From: JAUNSR01 sp036655355
Lineage (GTDB): Bacteria; Bacteroidota; Bacteroidia; Bacteroidales; JAUNSR01
Assembly (NCBI GenBank): GCA_036655355.1
Contig: JAVVQG010000009.1
Coordinates: 1-64,000 of the forward strand
Direction: 5' to 3'
Length of the DNA: 64,000 bases
The translations under genes and the position numbers were made by a program. Shown here piece after piece: positions 33,552 through 41,942 of the stretch. The notes under the pieces were generated by a model. The model worked only from the letters and a program-made list of their open reading frames with translations, searched no databases and was not told the origin of the DNA. Numbering within the stretch: the first letter of the stretch is position 1; each line of letters begins with the position of its first letter.

Positions 33552-35312
33552 TTATTTCTGTTCCGGCACCTGCAAAATAAGGTTCAATTCTTTCAACTGC
33601 GATTCATCAATGCGAGAAGGCGCATCAATCATCACGTCGCGACCCGAGTTATTTTTTGGGAATGCGATACAGTCGCGAATTGAATCCAATCCGGCAAACA
33701 AAGACACAAAACGGTCTAGTCCGAAGGCCAAACCACCATGAGGAGGAGCCCCGTATTTAAAGGCGTTCATCAAGAAGCCAAACTGGTATTGCGCCTGCTC
33801 TTCTGTAAAGCCAAGATATTTGAACATTTTATTCTGAAGTTCGCTATCGTGGATACGAATTGATCCACCGCCAAGTTCCACTCCATTGATAACCATATCA
33901 TACGCCCAAGCTCTTACATCGCCCGGATTTGTTTCCAACAAAGGAATATCTTCCGGATTAGGAGCTGTAAACGGATGGTGAACAGCATAGAAACGCTGTG
34001 TATCTTCATCCCACTCAAACAATGGGAAATCAATTACCCAAAGTGGTGCAAATATATTTTTGTCACGAAGCTCAAGGCGGTTACCCATTTCCAGACGAAG
34101 CTCACAAAGTTGTTTCTGAGTTTTGCGAGTCTCACCGGCAAGAATAAGAATCAAATCGCCCGGTTTAGCTCCCATGCGATCTGCCCAAGATTTAACCTGC
34201 TCCTGAGAGTAGAATTTATCGGCAGACGATTTGCAAGTTCCGTCTTCTTCAACGCGAACCCAAACCAATCCTTTCGCTCCTACCTGTGGACGTTTCACAA
34301 AATCAGTCAACTGATCGATCTGCTTACGCGTATAAGAAGCACAACCCTCTGCACAGATTCCGGCTACATATTCGGCTGAGTCGAATACCGGGAAATTTGC
34401 ACCCGCCGTTAGGTCTTTCAGTTCAACGAACTTCATACCGAAACGGATATCCGGTTTATCGCTACCGTAATATTTCATAGCATCCGCCCAAGTCATACGT
34501 GGGAATGCTTCAGGGAAATCGATGTCCTTCACATATTTGAAAAGGTGTTTTGCCATTCCTTCGAACGTATTCAAAACATCCTCCTGTTCAACGAACGTCA
34601 TCTCACAGTCGATTTGCGTGAATTCCGGCTGACGGTCGGCACGCAAGTCCTCGTCACGGAAACATTTAACAATTTGGAAATAACGGTCGAATCCAGAAAC
34701 CATCAACAACTGTTTGAATACCTGAGGAGACTGTGGCAAAGCGTAGAATTCCCCTGCATTCATACGAGAAGGCACTACGAAGTCACGAGCACCCTCTGGA
34801 GTCGATTTAATCAACACCGGAGTTTCAACTTCCAAGAATTGCTGTGCATCGAGGTAACGACGAACTTCAAATGCCATTTTATGACGAAGTTCAAGGTTTG
34901 CGCGAACCGAATTACGACGAAGGTCCAAATAACGATATTGCATGCGGATATCATCGCCTCCATCCGTATTGTCTTCGATTGTAAACGGTGGAACCTCTGA
35001 ACTATTCAATACATTCAGTTCATCTACGATGATTTCGATCTCACCGGTTGGAATGTTTGCATTTTTGCTTGAACGCTCAGAAACCGCGCCTTTAATCTGA
35101 ATCACATATTCACGGCCCAATCGGTTTGCTTTTTCGCAAAGATCGGCATTAACTTCCTGATTGAAAACCAACTGAGTGATACCGTAACGGTCACGCAGGT
35201 CCACAAAGGTCATACCGCCCATTTTACGCACACGTTGCACCCAACCAGCCAGAGTCACATTTTCGCCAACATTGCTAAGTCGCAAGTCACCACATGTTTT
35301 ACTTCTAAACAT
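33552..35312 (-). CDS. aspS: Aspartyl-tRNA synthetase
   Basis: A 586-residue class II synthetase. The order is anticodon-binding OB fold (LAGWVQRVRKMGGMTFVDLRDR near 20-41), catalytic core with motif 2 (FRDEDLRADRQPEFTQID), the bacterial GAD insertion, and motif 3 (GLAFGLDRFVSL). The frame is open 16 codons upstream, but MFRSKTCGDL at 35312 is the usual family start and the promoter at 35391-35421 fits. A leader of about 72 bases contains a GC-rich hairpin (CGCAC...GTGTGCG). Intact. Confidence 0.96.
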   Translation of the reverse strand: MFRSKTCGDLRLSNVGENVTLAGWVQRVRKMGGMTFVDLRDRYGITQLVFNQEVNADLCEKANRLGREYVIQIKGAVSERSSKNANIPTGEIEIIVDELNVLNSSEVPPFTIEDNTDGGDDIRMQYRYLDLRRNSVRANLELRHKMAFEVRRYLDAQQFLEVETPVLIKSTPEGARDFVVPSRMNAGEFYALPQSPQVFKQLLMVSGFDRYFQIVKCFRDEDLRADRQPEFTQIDCEMTFVEQEDVLNTFEGMAKHLFKYVKDIDFPEAFPRMTWADAMKYYGSDKPDIRFGMKFVELKDLTAGANFPVFDSAEYVAGICAEGCASYTRKQIDQLTDFVKRPQVGAKGLVWVRVEEDGTCKSSADKFYSQEQVKSWADRMGAKPGDLILILAGETRKTQKQLCELRLEMGNRLELRDKNIFAPLWVIDFPLFEWDEDTQRFYAVHHPFTAPNPEDIPLLETNPGDVRAWAYDMVINGVELGGGSIRIHDSELQNKMFKYLGFTEEQAQYQFGFLMNAFKYGAPPHGGLAFGLDRFVSLFAGLDSIRDCIAFPKNNSGRDVMIDAPSRIDESQLKELNLILQVPEQK

Positions 35313-35390
35313 TGTATATTTGTAAATTAGTTTATATTCGGAGTTATATTTCACGCACACCCCTTAGGAGTGCGAAGATTTTAAACCTTG

Positions 35391-35421
35391 CAAATTTAAC
35401 ACAATAAACTTTTATAGGCAA
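35391..35421 (-). promoter_or_regulatory. Promoter of aspS
   Basis: Minus-strand TAAATTTG (plus CAAATTTA 35391-35398) and TTG (plus CAA 35419-35421), 20 bases apart. Confidence 0.65.
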
Positions 35422-35468
35422 GACTGACTCTTTTAAAGTTTATGGGTAAAAATGCGCTTTTTTATCTA

Positions 35469-36206
35469 TTATTTTCTTTCTGCGACCAATTGAGCCACAA
35501 ATTCTGTGGCAGGATGAGCCCGCACTTCATCCGGAGAGCCCACCTGCTGGATGCGTCCTTGATGAATAACCAGTACCCGACTTCCCAAGCGAAGCGCCTC
35601 GCGAATATCGTGCGTAACAAAAACGATGGTGGTATTCAGTTTTGCATGGAGATCGAGCAGTTCATCCTGCAACTTTTGCCGGGTGATTTCATCAACAGCT
35701 CCGAATGGCTCATCCATCAACAGAATATCGGGATTTGCGGCAAGGGCACGGGCGATCCCCACCCGTTGGCGCTGCCCTCCCGACAACTCAGAGGGAAACC
35801 GCTCTAACATATCCTCTTCCAAGCGAAGCATCCGGGCCAAGCGATTTACCGCCTCCGAGGTTTTGTGCCGATCTTTCTTATTTAATAAGGTGGGAACGTA
35901 AGCGATATTTTTTCTTACGGTCATATGGGGGAAAAGCCCCACATTCTGGATCACATATCCAATATTCCTTCTCAACATAGTGAGATTTAACTTAGAGATA
36001 TCAACTCCTTCTATATAGAGAGAGCCTCCGTCGGGTGCTATCAATCCATTGATCATTTTTAGAAAAGTAGTTTTGCCCCCTCCCGAGCCGCCAATAACCG
36101 TCAAGAATTCTCCCTTATTGATAGACAAGGTAAAATCAGAAAGCACCACGTGATCGTCGTATTTTTTTGTCACATGATCAAACCGTATAACCGCCTCATT
36201 CCCCAT
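35469..36206 (-). CDS. Osmoprotectant (betaine/choline type) ABC transporter ATPase
   Basis: A 245-residue ABC ATPase: Walker A GGSGGGKTT (39-47), signature LSGGQRQR, Walker B ILLMDEPFGAVDE. The sequence resembles OpuCA/ProV but lacks the C-terminal CBS domains that sense ionic strength in some of them. It is the last gene of a four-gene operon with barrel protein, permease and binding protein, and overlaps the binding-protein gene by 11 bases. Substrate is inferred from the partners, not from this protein. Confidence 0.88.
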   Translation of the reverse strand: MGNEAVIRFDHVTKKYDDHVVLSDFTLSINKGEFLTVIGGSGGGKTTFLKMINGLIAPDGGSLYIEGVDISKLNLTMLRRNIGYVIQNVGLFPHMTVRKNIAYVPTLLNKKDRHKTSEAVNRLARMLRLEEDMLERFPSELSGGQRQRVGIARALAANPDILLMDEPFGAVDEITRQKLQDELLDLHAKLNTTIVFVTHDIREALRLGSRVLVIHQGRIQQVGSPDEVRAHPATEFVAQLVAERK

Positions 36207-37194
36207 ACTCTTTCTCCGTTGGCAAAAGCCCCTTTGATTTTAAAAATTCCGCGGCGACGGAGTGCTCAGATCTGCCATTGATATCTACCTCGTAATTCAG
36301 TTTGGCCATTTCGGCATCCGACAGACTATTTTGCATCTTCATCAATACACCCTCCAACCCCGGATAGGAATTCAACACCTCCTCACGCACAACTGTTGCA
36401 CAATGATAAGAGGGGAAATAATTCTTATCATCCTGCAATATCGTTAGCCCCGCTCCGGCAAGTTGACCATCGGTAGTAAAAATATTCAGCACATCCACCT
36501 TTCCAGCTTTAATGGCCTCATACTTCAATCCGATATCCATATCCATGGTTTTTTTGAATTTCAAATCGTATTCGTTACAAAGAGCATCGTACCCCTTATG
36601 AATCTCGAAGAAATCGTATTCAGCTCCAAAAGAGAAGGCGTCGGGATATTCTGCAAGATCCGAAATGCTTTTCAACTGATACTTTTGTGCTACTTCCGGT
36701 TTCACGGCCAGACCGTATGTGTTATTGAACCCATACAGTCCCACCCATTTCATATTGAATTTATCGTGATACTCTTTTTGCAACTCCGTAAACATTTGGG
36801 ATGCCGGAAGGAGCGAATCCTTTTTTAGCACCACAAGCCACCCCGTTCCCGTATATTCCGGATACATATCAAAATCGCCCTTTTCCATGGCGGGGTGAAT
36901 GTTGGAAGTACCCCCTCCCACACCTTTGGTGATTTCGGTCTTGTAATCGGTATACTCTTCAATCAGCAAGGAAAGCATCTCAGCCAGTATAAATTGCTCT
37001 GTCATAGGCTTTGTGGCGATCCGCAGCGTATCGTGTTTCTCTTTTTTACATCCTCCTAACATCCCTAAAGAAAGTAAAAATATCACACCCAAGACACCGC
37101 TAAACAGGCGCTTACAATCTATCAATCCGGTCTGTTTATTTCCAAATTTGCGATAAAGAGAACTTCTCATTATGTATAGATATTTATTTTTCAT
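36196..37194 (-). CDS. Osmoprotectant-binding lipoprotein (OpuAC-like)
   Basis: A 332-residue substrate-binding protein. A hydrophobic signal ends in a lipobox LGGC with Cys at about residue 49, so it is a lipoprotein; the N-terminus may start at a later Met (residue 9). The mature part (TLRIATKPMTEQFILAEML, then YPEYTGTGW) matches OpuAC/OpuCC-type betaine, choline or carnitine binding proteins. The first gene products upstream are permease and barrel. The exact solute (betaine, carnitine, choline) is not resolved. Confidence 0.88.
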   Translation of the reverse strand: MKNKYLYIMRSSLYRKFGNKQTGLIDCKRLFSGVLGVIFLLSLGMLGGCKKEKHDTLRIATKPMTEQFILAEMLSLLIEEYTDYKTEITKGVGGGTSNIHPAMEKGDFDMYPEYTGTGWLVVLKKDSLLPASQMFTELQKEYHDKFNMKWVGLYGFNNTYGLAVKPEVAQKYQLKSISDLAEYPDAFSFGAEYDFFEIHKGYDALCNEYDLKFKKTMDMDIGLKYEAIKAGKVDVLNIFTTDGQLAGAGLTILQDDKNYFPSYHCATVVREEVLNSYPGLEGVLMKMQNSLSDAEMAKLNYEVDINGRSEHSVAAEFLKSKGLLPTEKEYGE

Positions 37195-37206
37195 AGCGAA
37201 ATTATT

Positions 37207-37854
37207 TTAAATCATGTGCCTTTTCTTCTTAATATAATGTTCATAACGACCCACTCCCCAATCCCCCAAAAGGGCAAGCAGCGCAATGAGCAAGCTCCCC
37301 GCTACGGTCATGGTCATATTATTGGTGGTAATTCCGCGATAAATAGCCACACCCAATCCTCCTGCGCCGATAAAGGCTGCAATTCCCGCCAACGAAATAG
37401 TCATCACCACCATGGTACGTATCCCTGATAGAATAACCGGAAAAGCCAACGGAAGTTTAATTCGCATCACAATTTGCCAGGGAGTACTTCCCATACCCTT
37501 GGCCGCCTCTAATATTTCGGGATCAATTCCGGTTATTCCGGTAAACGTATTTCGAACCATGGGCAATAGGGCGTATACCGTTAAAGCAATGATAGCGGTA
37601 GAATCTCCCACTCCCGAAAAGGGGATGAGAAACCCGAACAAAGCGATGGAGGGTATGGTATACACGAAATTCGTAAACCCCATCACGAAAGGAGCTGATT
37701 TTCTAAATTGTGCGATCCAGACACCAAGCGTCAACCCCACTACACCGGCAATCGCAACGGCTATTCCTGAAATCCATAGATGCTGAAGGATCAACGTAAA
37801 AAAAAAGTTCCTCCGCTGTAAATAGAGCGAAAAAAGATCTTCTATCATAATCAA
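37207..37854 (-). CDS. Osmoprotectant ABC transporter permease
   Basis: A 215-residue inner-membrane permease with about six helices. The EAA loop (EAAKGMGSTPWQIVMRIKLP, about residues 116-135) docks onto the ATPase. It belongs to the OpuCB/OpuCD/YehW type. Only one permease gene is present, so it should work as a homodimer. Its ATG overlaps the barrel gene stop by four bases (ATGA), so translation is coupled. Confidence 0.9.
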   Translation of the reverse strand: MIMIEDLFSLYLQRRNFFFTLILQHLWISGIAVAIAGVVGLTLGVWIAQFRKSAPFVMGFTNFVYTIPSIALFGFLIPFSGVGDSTAIIALTVYALLPMVRNTFTGITGIDPEILEAAKGMGSTPWQIVMRIKLPLAFPVILSGIRTMVVMTISLAGIAAFIGAGGLGVAIYRGITTNNMTMTVAGSLLIALLALLGDWGVGRYEHYIKKKRHMI

Positions 37855-38993
37855 AAATAATATCCAATATTAATATTTAGCCGCGCGTGCCACTGATTGC
37901 TTCCAACGCCGTCGCCAAAAGCATCCCAGTCCGGTCCGAGCCATGCATGACGTTTTCCCATTACATAATCTATATAGGTATATACCGGACCGGCATTAAT
38001 GAGGCATCCCGGAACAAGTTGGTAACTGTCTTTGAATGTTTTATTCCATTTCTGGAGCCAACCGAAATCGGTGTATAACTGAATGGTCCGGAAGGGGCCC
38101 CATTTTATATCAATCTGATACCCGGCGCCGATCTGATAGAGATTCGATTTTGCAGCAATAAGATAAGGAGCACCATAGGCGGTCATTGAGATCACCTCGT
38201 TACTCTCTCCGGGTGCGTTTTTAGGGTACATGGCATAGGTGGCGAGTTGTGTTTTAACGCTCAATCCTCTCCAATAAAGTTCATGATGAACGGCAAAAGC
38301 AAAATGCGTACCTGTATTTCGTGTATCCAGATTGTAAATGCCTCCAAATTCGCCCGACGCGCCTAGTTTTTGTTTCACTCTTTGTCCGAACTTATAACTA
38401 AAAAATGCATTTACCTGGTTTATCTCTTTATTTCGTCCTCCGATATCATAGGCGTAACGATCTCCGGATGTTTCCGTAGTAGCACCGAAAAGCAACTCTT
38501 CCGCATTCTTATAAAATGCGAACGCATAATCAAAATGCTCCCCTTCCTTCACATATTTAATTCCCATGTCGGAATCATCCTCCAACCCGACATAATAGGC
38601 AAGTTGAAAGAAAAAATTATGAGCACCGTAAGGCTGTATTCCGAAAGGTACCCGAGTTACCCCTAATTCTATCCGTTGAGTTGGATCAAATTGATAACCG
38701 ATCCACCCGTATTTAAGCATTGCCCCCCCATAATCAACACTATAAAAGCGATAATCTGCCGCTAGTAGAAATTTTTTCCACGAAGCGGAGATTTTAAATA
38801 GCAGAACATCATATCCAAAGTCACCTCCCCGGTCCTTATGTCCTTGATTCCAATCCGAATAATTGTAATTAAAGCGGAGCGCACCGCCCAACTTAAAATG
38901 GTATTTTGCCGTATCCTGCTCTGAAGAGAAGAGATAAAACGGCATCGTGAGCATAAAAAAGGTAATTGCGATCTTAAAAATGGAGTATTTCAT
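37851..38993 (-). CDS. Outer-membrane beta-barrel protein, putative porin of the osmoprotectant operon
   Basis: A 380-residue protein with a signal peptide (cleavage likely after about residue 22, FYLFSS) and alternating hydrophobic/polar strands rich in Tyr, Trp and Gly. It ends in INIGYYF with a terminal Phe, the usual sign of BAM-assembled barrels. I do not recognise a named family. Being first in an operon with an osmoprotectant ABC importer, with a four-base overlap, suggests it admits the same solute across the outer membrane; that is inference. A structural barrel or receptor is the alternative. Confidence 0.75.
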   Translation of the reverse strand: MKYSIFKIAITFFMLTMPFYLFSSEQDTAKYHFKLGGALRFNYNYSDWNQGHKDRGGDFGYDVLLFKISASWKKFLLAADYRFYSVDYGGAMLKYGWIGYQFDPTQRIELGVTRVPFGIQPYGAHNFFFQLAYYVGLEDDSDMGIKYVKEGEHFDYAFAFYKNAEELLFGATTETSGDRYAYDIGGRNKEINQVNAFFSYKFGQRVKQKLGASGEFGGIYNLDTRNTGTHFAFAVHHELYWRGLSVKTQLATYAMYPKNAPGESNEVISMTAYGAPYLIAAKSNLYQIGAGYQIDIKWGPFRTIQLYTDFGWLQKWNKTFKDSYQLVPGCLINAGPVYTYIDYVMGKRHAWLGPDWDAFGDGVGSNQWHARLNINIGYYF

Positions 38994-39283
38994 GTTCCAA
39001 AAGGGTGTTTGTGTGGTTTTAAGAAATATATTTTCGTAGACATTCAGATAAAATAGACCAATAACTGTAAAACAACTATAACATTGTTTTTGTTAGAAAT
39101 TAATCTGATTTTCTTCACATCGCATCCATTTTTCTCCTTTCCCGGCATCTTTTGAAACTGCCCTAGCCCGTACTGTTACGCACAGTGATGAAACAGTTCG
39201 CATCCCGCCGTGATAACAGGGATATATAGGGGCTTGAAAAATAAATGCAGGGAGTTTTTATCCGTACCCTGCATCATTTTGAC
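38994..39283. other. Intergenic region upstream of the barrel-osmoprotectant operon
   Basis: No open frame of size. A hairpin ATGCAGGG (39245-39252) / CCCTGCAT (39267-39274) is present. No convincing TAnnTTTG promoter was found for the operon, so its promoter may be of another class. Confidence 0.4.
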
Positions 39284-39324
39284 AAAAAAAAGCTGTTTCC
39301 CTAAATAATTTAGAGAAACAGCTT
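39284..39324 (-). terminator. Terminator after the DUF308 gene
   Basis: AAGCTGTTTC (39290-39299) pairs with GAAACAGCTT (39315-39324), with more pairing inside. The minus strand continues in a T run. Confidence 0.85.
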
Positions 39325-39350
39325 GTATCATTGTTCCGTCAATTGCCCTT

Positions 39351-39860
39351 TTATTTCAGTAAAAACCGATTTAATACCATCGTAATGCCAAAGAATAGGA
39401 GTCCACACCCGAAGAACACTACCAAGGTACCCATTGCTGAGAATGGGTTAATCAAGGTGATAACGCCGGCTAAAAGCAGCACTACCGGATAGATATATAC
39501 ATACATATGTACATTATATCCGCTCTGTTTTCGTGCAGCGATAATATTGAACTGTTGGAAAGCCGCCAGAATAAGGATAGCTCCTAAGATCCCCATCAGA
39601 ATGTTAACGAAAAAGCTTTTGAAAATCAAAATGAGGATTCCGGCGAGGAGGTAAATCACGCCCACTAGTGAAACCGGGTATTTCTTTATTAACGCGTAGA
39701 CAAGAGGCGCTCCCCCCAAGAGGATCAAAAACCATCCAATGATATCCAACGAGAAATCTACTACTGTTTGAGGAAACAGAACCATCACTAGCCCTAACAA
39801 GAGAGCTACGACTCCTGTAAAATAAGGAGAATCGGTGTTTACTGCAATCGTCTTTTTCAT
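39351..39860 (-). CDS. DUF308 (HdeD-like) membrane protein
   Basis: A 169-residue inner-membrane protein with six hydrophobic helices in the repeated GxxLxxxGxxxLxxP pattern of the DUF308/HdeD family. HdeD is linked to acid resistance in E. coli; here the role is unknown. Upstream it carries copy B of the repeated 50-base element shared with the DUF2400 gene. Followed by a strong terminator, so probably monocistronic. Confidence 0.85.
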   Translation of the reverse strand: MKKTIAVNTDSPYFTGVVALLLGLVMVLFPQTVVDFSLDIIGWFLILLGGAPLVYALIKKYPVSLVGVIYLLAGILILIFKSFFVNILMGILGAILILAAFQQFNIIAARKQSGYNVHMYVYIYPVVLLLAGVITLINPFSAMGTLVVFFGCGLLFFGITMVLNRFLLK

Positions 39861-39874
39861 CTTTATATTATTTA

Positions 39875-39924
39875 TTATTTAACACTAAGGTCAAATGCGC
39901 CATTTATGAGCCTTCAGTTGGGTT
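39875..39924 (-). promoter_or_regulatory. Repeated 5' element, copy B
   Basis: Matches 4451-4500 at 39 of 50 positions; the perfect core AAGGTCAAATGCGCCAT is at 39887-39903, 26 bases upstream of the DUF308 start codon. Confidence 0.55.
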
Positions 39925-40134
39925 TATCAACTTAAGATGAGATGTGGCGATTTCATCTTTATATTATTAATAGTATACTATGCGTATTACATTAGGTCTC
40001 TTTCAATCGATAACCTTTTGAAAATAAGCTCAGGTTCGTTAGATTCCACTAAACAGAATTCTGAACGGATTTGTTTAATAGAAATGAACGGGTATAAAGA
40101 CCTTTTTCTTTATAATATACAAATATACAAAACT

Positions 40135-41079
40135 ATGAGGAATAAAAAGCTTGAAGGGAACATTGCAATGGGAATTTCTAAAACTTTTAGCGGGCTTAAC
40201 ATGAATGCTCTGAAATTCCTACTTCCTACATGGATGGCTCCTCTCACAGGCGTGACGTTGCGCGTGGCCTTCGGGGCGACTGCATTCTGGATTGTGGGAT
40301 GCTTTTCTAAGAAAGAGCCCAAAACCACCCTCCGTCAAAAAATATACATGTTCATATTGGGGGCAATCGGTATTTATGGCTTCATGATGACCTATCTTAT
40401 GGGATTAAAATATACTACGCCTATCTCTAGCTCGATATTTTTGGCTTTAATTCCGCTCTGGGTATTCATCGTTACTGTAATCTTCTACTCCGAAAAACTT
40501 ACGTGGATGAAGGCAATCGGGCTTTCAATCGGACTGGGAGGAGCCCTTTTGAGCATGACGGCAAAAAGAGACCCTTCTATCGCATCCGATCCGTTACTGG
40601 GAGACTTGCTTACACTGGCCAGTTCCGTAATCTACGCGCTATACCTCATATACAGCCACCAGCTTTTGAAACACGTTGGCGTAATATCGCTACTGAAATG
40701 GACATTTCTGGGCGCAACCTTCTCTTCCGTAATCGTAAATCTATTTACAGGATGGGATGCACGCGTGCTCCAATTGCCTATCGACTGGCTAGCGCTCTCA
40801 ATTTTGCTATTCGTACTACTCTTCCCTACCGTAGTTTCCTACCTTTTGCTTCCAATCGGACTGAAATATTTAAATACAACAGTGGTGGCAATGTACGGAT
40901 ATATCATCATTGTGGTGGCAACAATCGTCGCATTGATCGTGGGTCAAGACAAATTTAACTGGATTCAGATCATCTCTATCCTATTCTTATGCGTCGGAGT
41001 GTATTTTGTTGAAAGGGGGGAATCGGCCGAGAAGAAGAAAAATCAGCTTACGGAGGGACATCAGCTCAAAGGCAACTGA
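40135..41079 (+). CDS. EamA (DMT) family transporter
   Basis: A 314-residue inner-membrane protein with about ten helices in two EamA halves. The frame is open 66 codons upstream, but MRNKKLEGNIAMGISKTFSGLN at 40135 gives the usual length and N-terminus, so that start is preferred. Family members export amino acids, nucleosides or other metabolites; the substrate is unknown. The C-terminus is charged (Lys/Glu). It ends 260 bases before the tRNA-Pro cluster. Confidence 0.85.
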   Translation: MRNKKLEGNIAMGISKTFSGLNMNALKFLLPTWMAPLTGVTLRVAFGATAFWIVGCFSKKEPKTTLRQKIYMFILGAIGIYGFMMTYLMGLKYTTPISSSIFLALIPLWVFIVTVIFYSEKLTWMKAIGLSIGLGGALLSMTAKRDPSIASDPLLGDLLTLASSVIYALYLIYSHQLLKHVGVISLLKWTFLGATFSSVIVNLFTGWDARVLQLPIDWLALSILLFVLLFPTVVSYLLLPIGLKYLNTTVVAMYGYIIIVVATIVALIVGQDKFNWIQIISILFLCVGVYFVERGESAEKKKNQLTEGHQLKGN

Positions 41080-41251
41080 TTTTTTTCAAAAAAAATTATT
41101 TTTTTCTCCATTGACTTAAATTAAGTGTAGTGTTTATTTATTGATTTGATTTATAGAATATAGTGATTTTGCAACAAATTTATTACGTTTGCAAAGCGGC
41201 TCTGAATAGTGGTTTTTAAAGACATTTCATAGAAAAAAATAGATTGTAAGA

Positions 41252-41282
41252 TTTGCAGGTTTCAGATTTTGCACTACCTTTG
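41252..41282 (+). promoter_or_regulatory. Promoter of the tRNA-Pro cluster
   Basis: TTTG (41252-41255), 19 bases, TACCTTTG (41275-41282): a near-ideal Bacteroidetes promoter. The boxes and the next bases are almost identical to those of the tRNA-Cys cluster. Confidence 0.75.
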
Positions 41283-41338
41283 CAACCGCAATCGAGAAAC
41301 AACGGATGCTGCTAACAAAGCAACAAACGATAAATACT

Positions 41339-41413
41339 CGGGGTGTAGCGCAGTCCGGTTAGCGCACCTGGTTTGGGACCAGGGGGTCCCAGGTTCGAAT
41401 CCTGGTACCCCGA
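41339..41413 (+). tRNA. tRNA-Pro (UGG), copy 1
   Basis: Acceptor CGGGGTG pairs with TACCCCG; anticodon loop TTTGGGA (anticodon TGG) in the CCTGG/CCAGG stem; TTCGAAT T loop. CCA is not encoded. Reads proline codons CCN. Confidence 0.95.
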
Positions 41414-41451
41414 CAAAGAGCGAAAGTTCTTTTTGATTATCAAATATATTT

Positions 41452-41526
41452 CGGGGTGTAGCGCAGTCCGGTTAGCGCACCTGGTTTGGGACCAGGGGGT
41501 CCCAGGTTCGAATCCTGGTACCCCGA
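41452..41526 (+). tRNA. tRNA-Pro (UGG), copy 2
   Basis: Identical in sequence to copy 1. Both copies are followed by CAAAGA, a shared flank that suggests tandem duplication. Confidence 0.95.
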
Positions 41527-41532
41527 CAAAGA

Positions 41533-41632
41533 NNNNNNNNNNNNNNNNNNNNNNNNNNNNNNNNNNNNNNNNNNNNNNNNNNNNNNNNNNNNNNNNNNNN
41601 NNNNNNNNNNNNNNNNNNNNNNNNNNNNNNNN
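41533..41632. other. Assembly gap (100 N)
   Basis: Exactly 100 N within the tRNA cluster, the conventional size for a gap of unknown length. Copy number in the cluster is therefore unresolved. Confidence 0.98.
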
Positions 41633-41685
41633 AGCGCACCTGGTTTGGGACCAGGGGGTCCCAGGTTCGAATCCTGGTACCCCGA
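41633..41685 (+). tRNA. tRNA-Pro (UGG), copy 3, 5' end in the gap
   Basis: Only the last 53 bases are visible, identical to the other copies; the first part lies in the N run. Confidence 0.85.
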
Positions 41686-41789
41686 CAGACAACAACGATG
41701 ATTGAGCATGAGTCTCCCTACTCTGCTCGTTGCTTAGGAGAAATATTAGATTTCTCACGACAAATGCTATCATTGATCAGAATACGTTT

Positions 41790-41864
41790 CGGGGTGTAGC
41801 GCAGTCCGGTTAGCGCACCTGGTTTGGGACCAGGGGGTCCCAGGTTCGAATCCTGGTACCCCGA
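41790..41864 (+). tRNA. tRNA-Pro (UGG), copy 4
   Basis: Identical to copies 1 and 2. A 104-base spacer separates it from copy 3, and a terminator follows. Confidence 0.95.
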
Positions 41865-41878
41865 CAAACGACTATGAG

Positions 41879-41912
41879 AAGGCTTACGACTGACTACCGT
41901 AAGCCTTTTTTT
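41879..41912 (+). terminator. Terminator of the tRNA-Pro cluster
   Basis: AAGGCTTACG (41879-41888) pairs perfectly with CGTAAGCCTT (41898-41907), then a T run. Confidence 0.9.
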
Positions 41913-41942
41913 GTACTTCTAAATGAAATATTTTCTTCTCTC

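Noticed and set aside
41312..41773. Open frames across the tRNA-Pro genes and N run
   Set aside because: They arise from identical tRNA sequence read as codons and include unknown bases.
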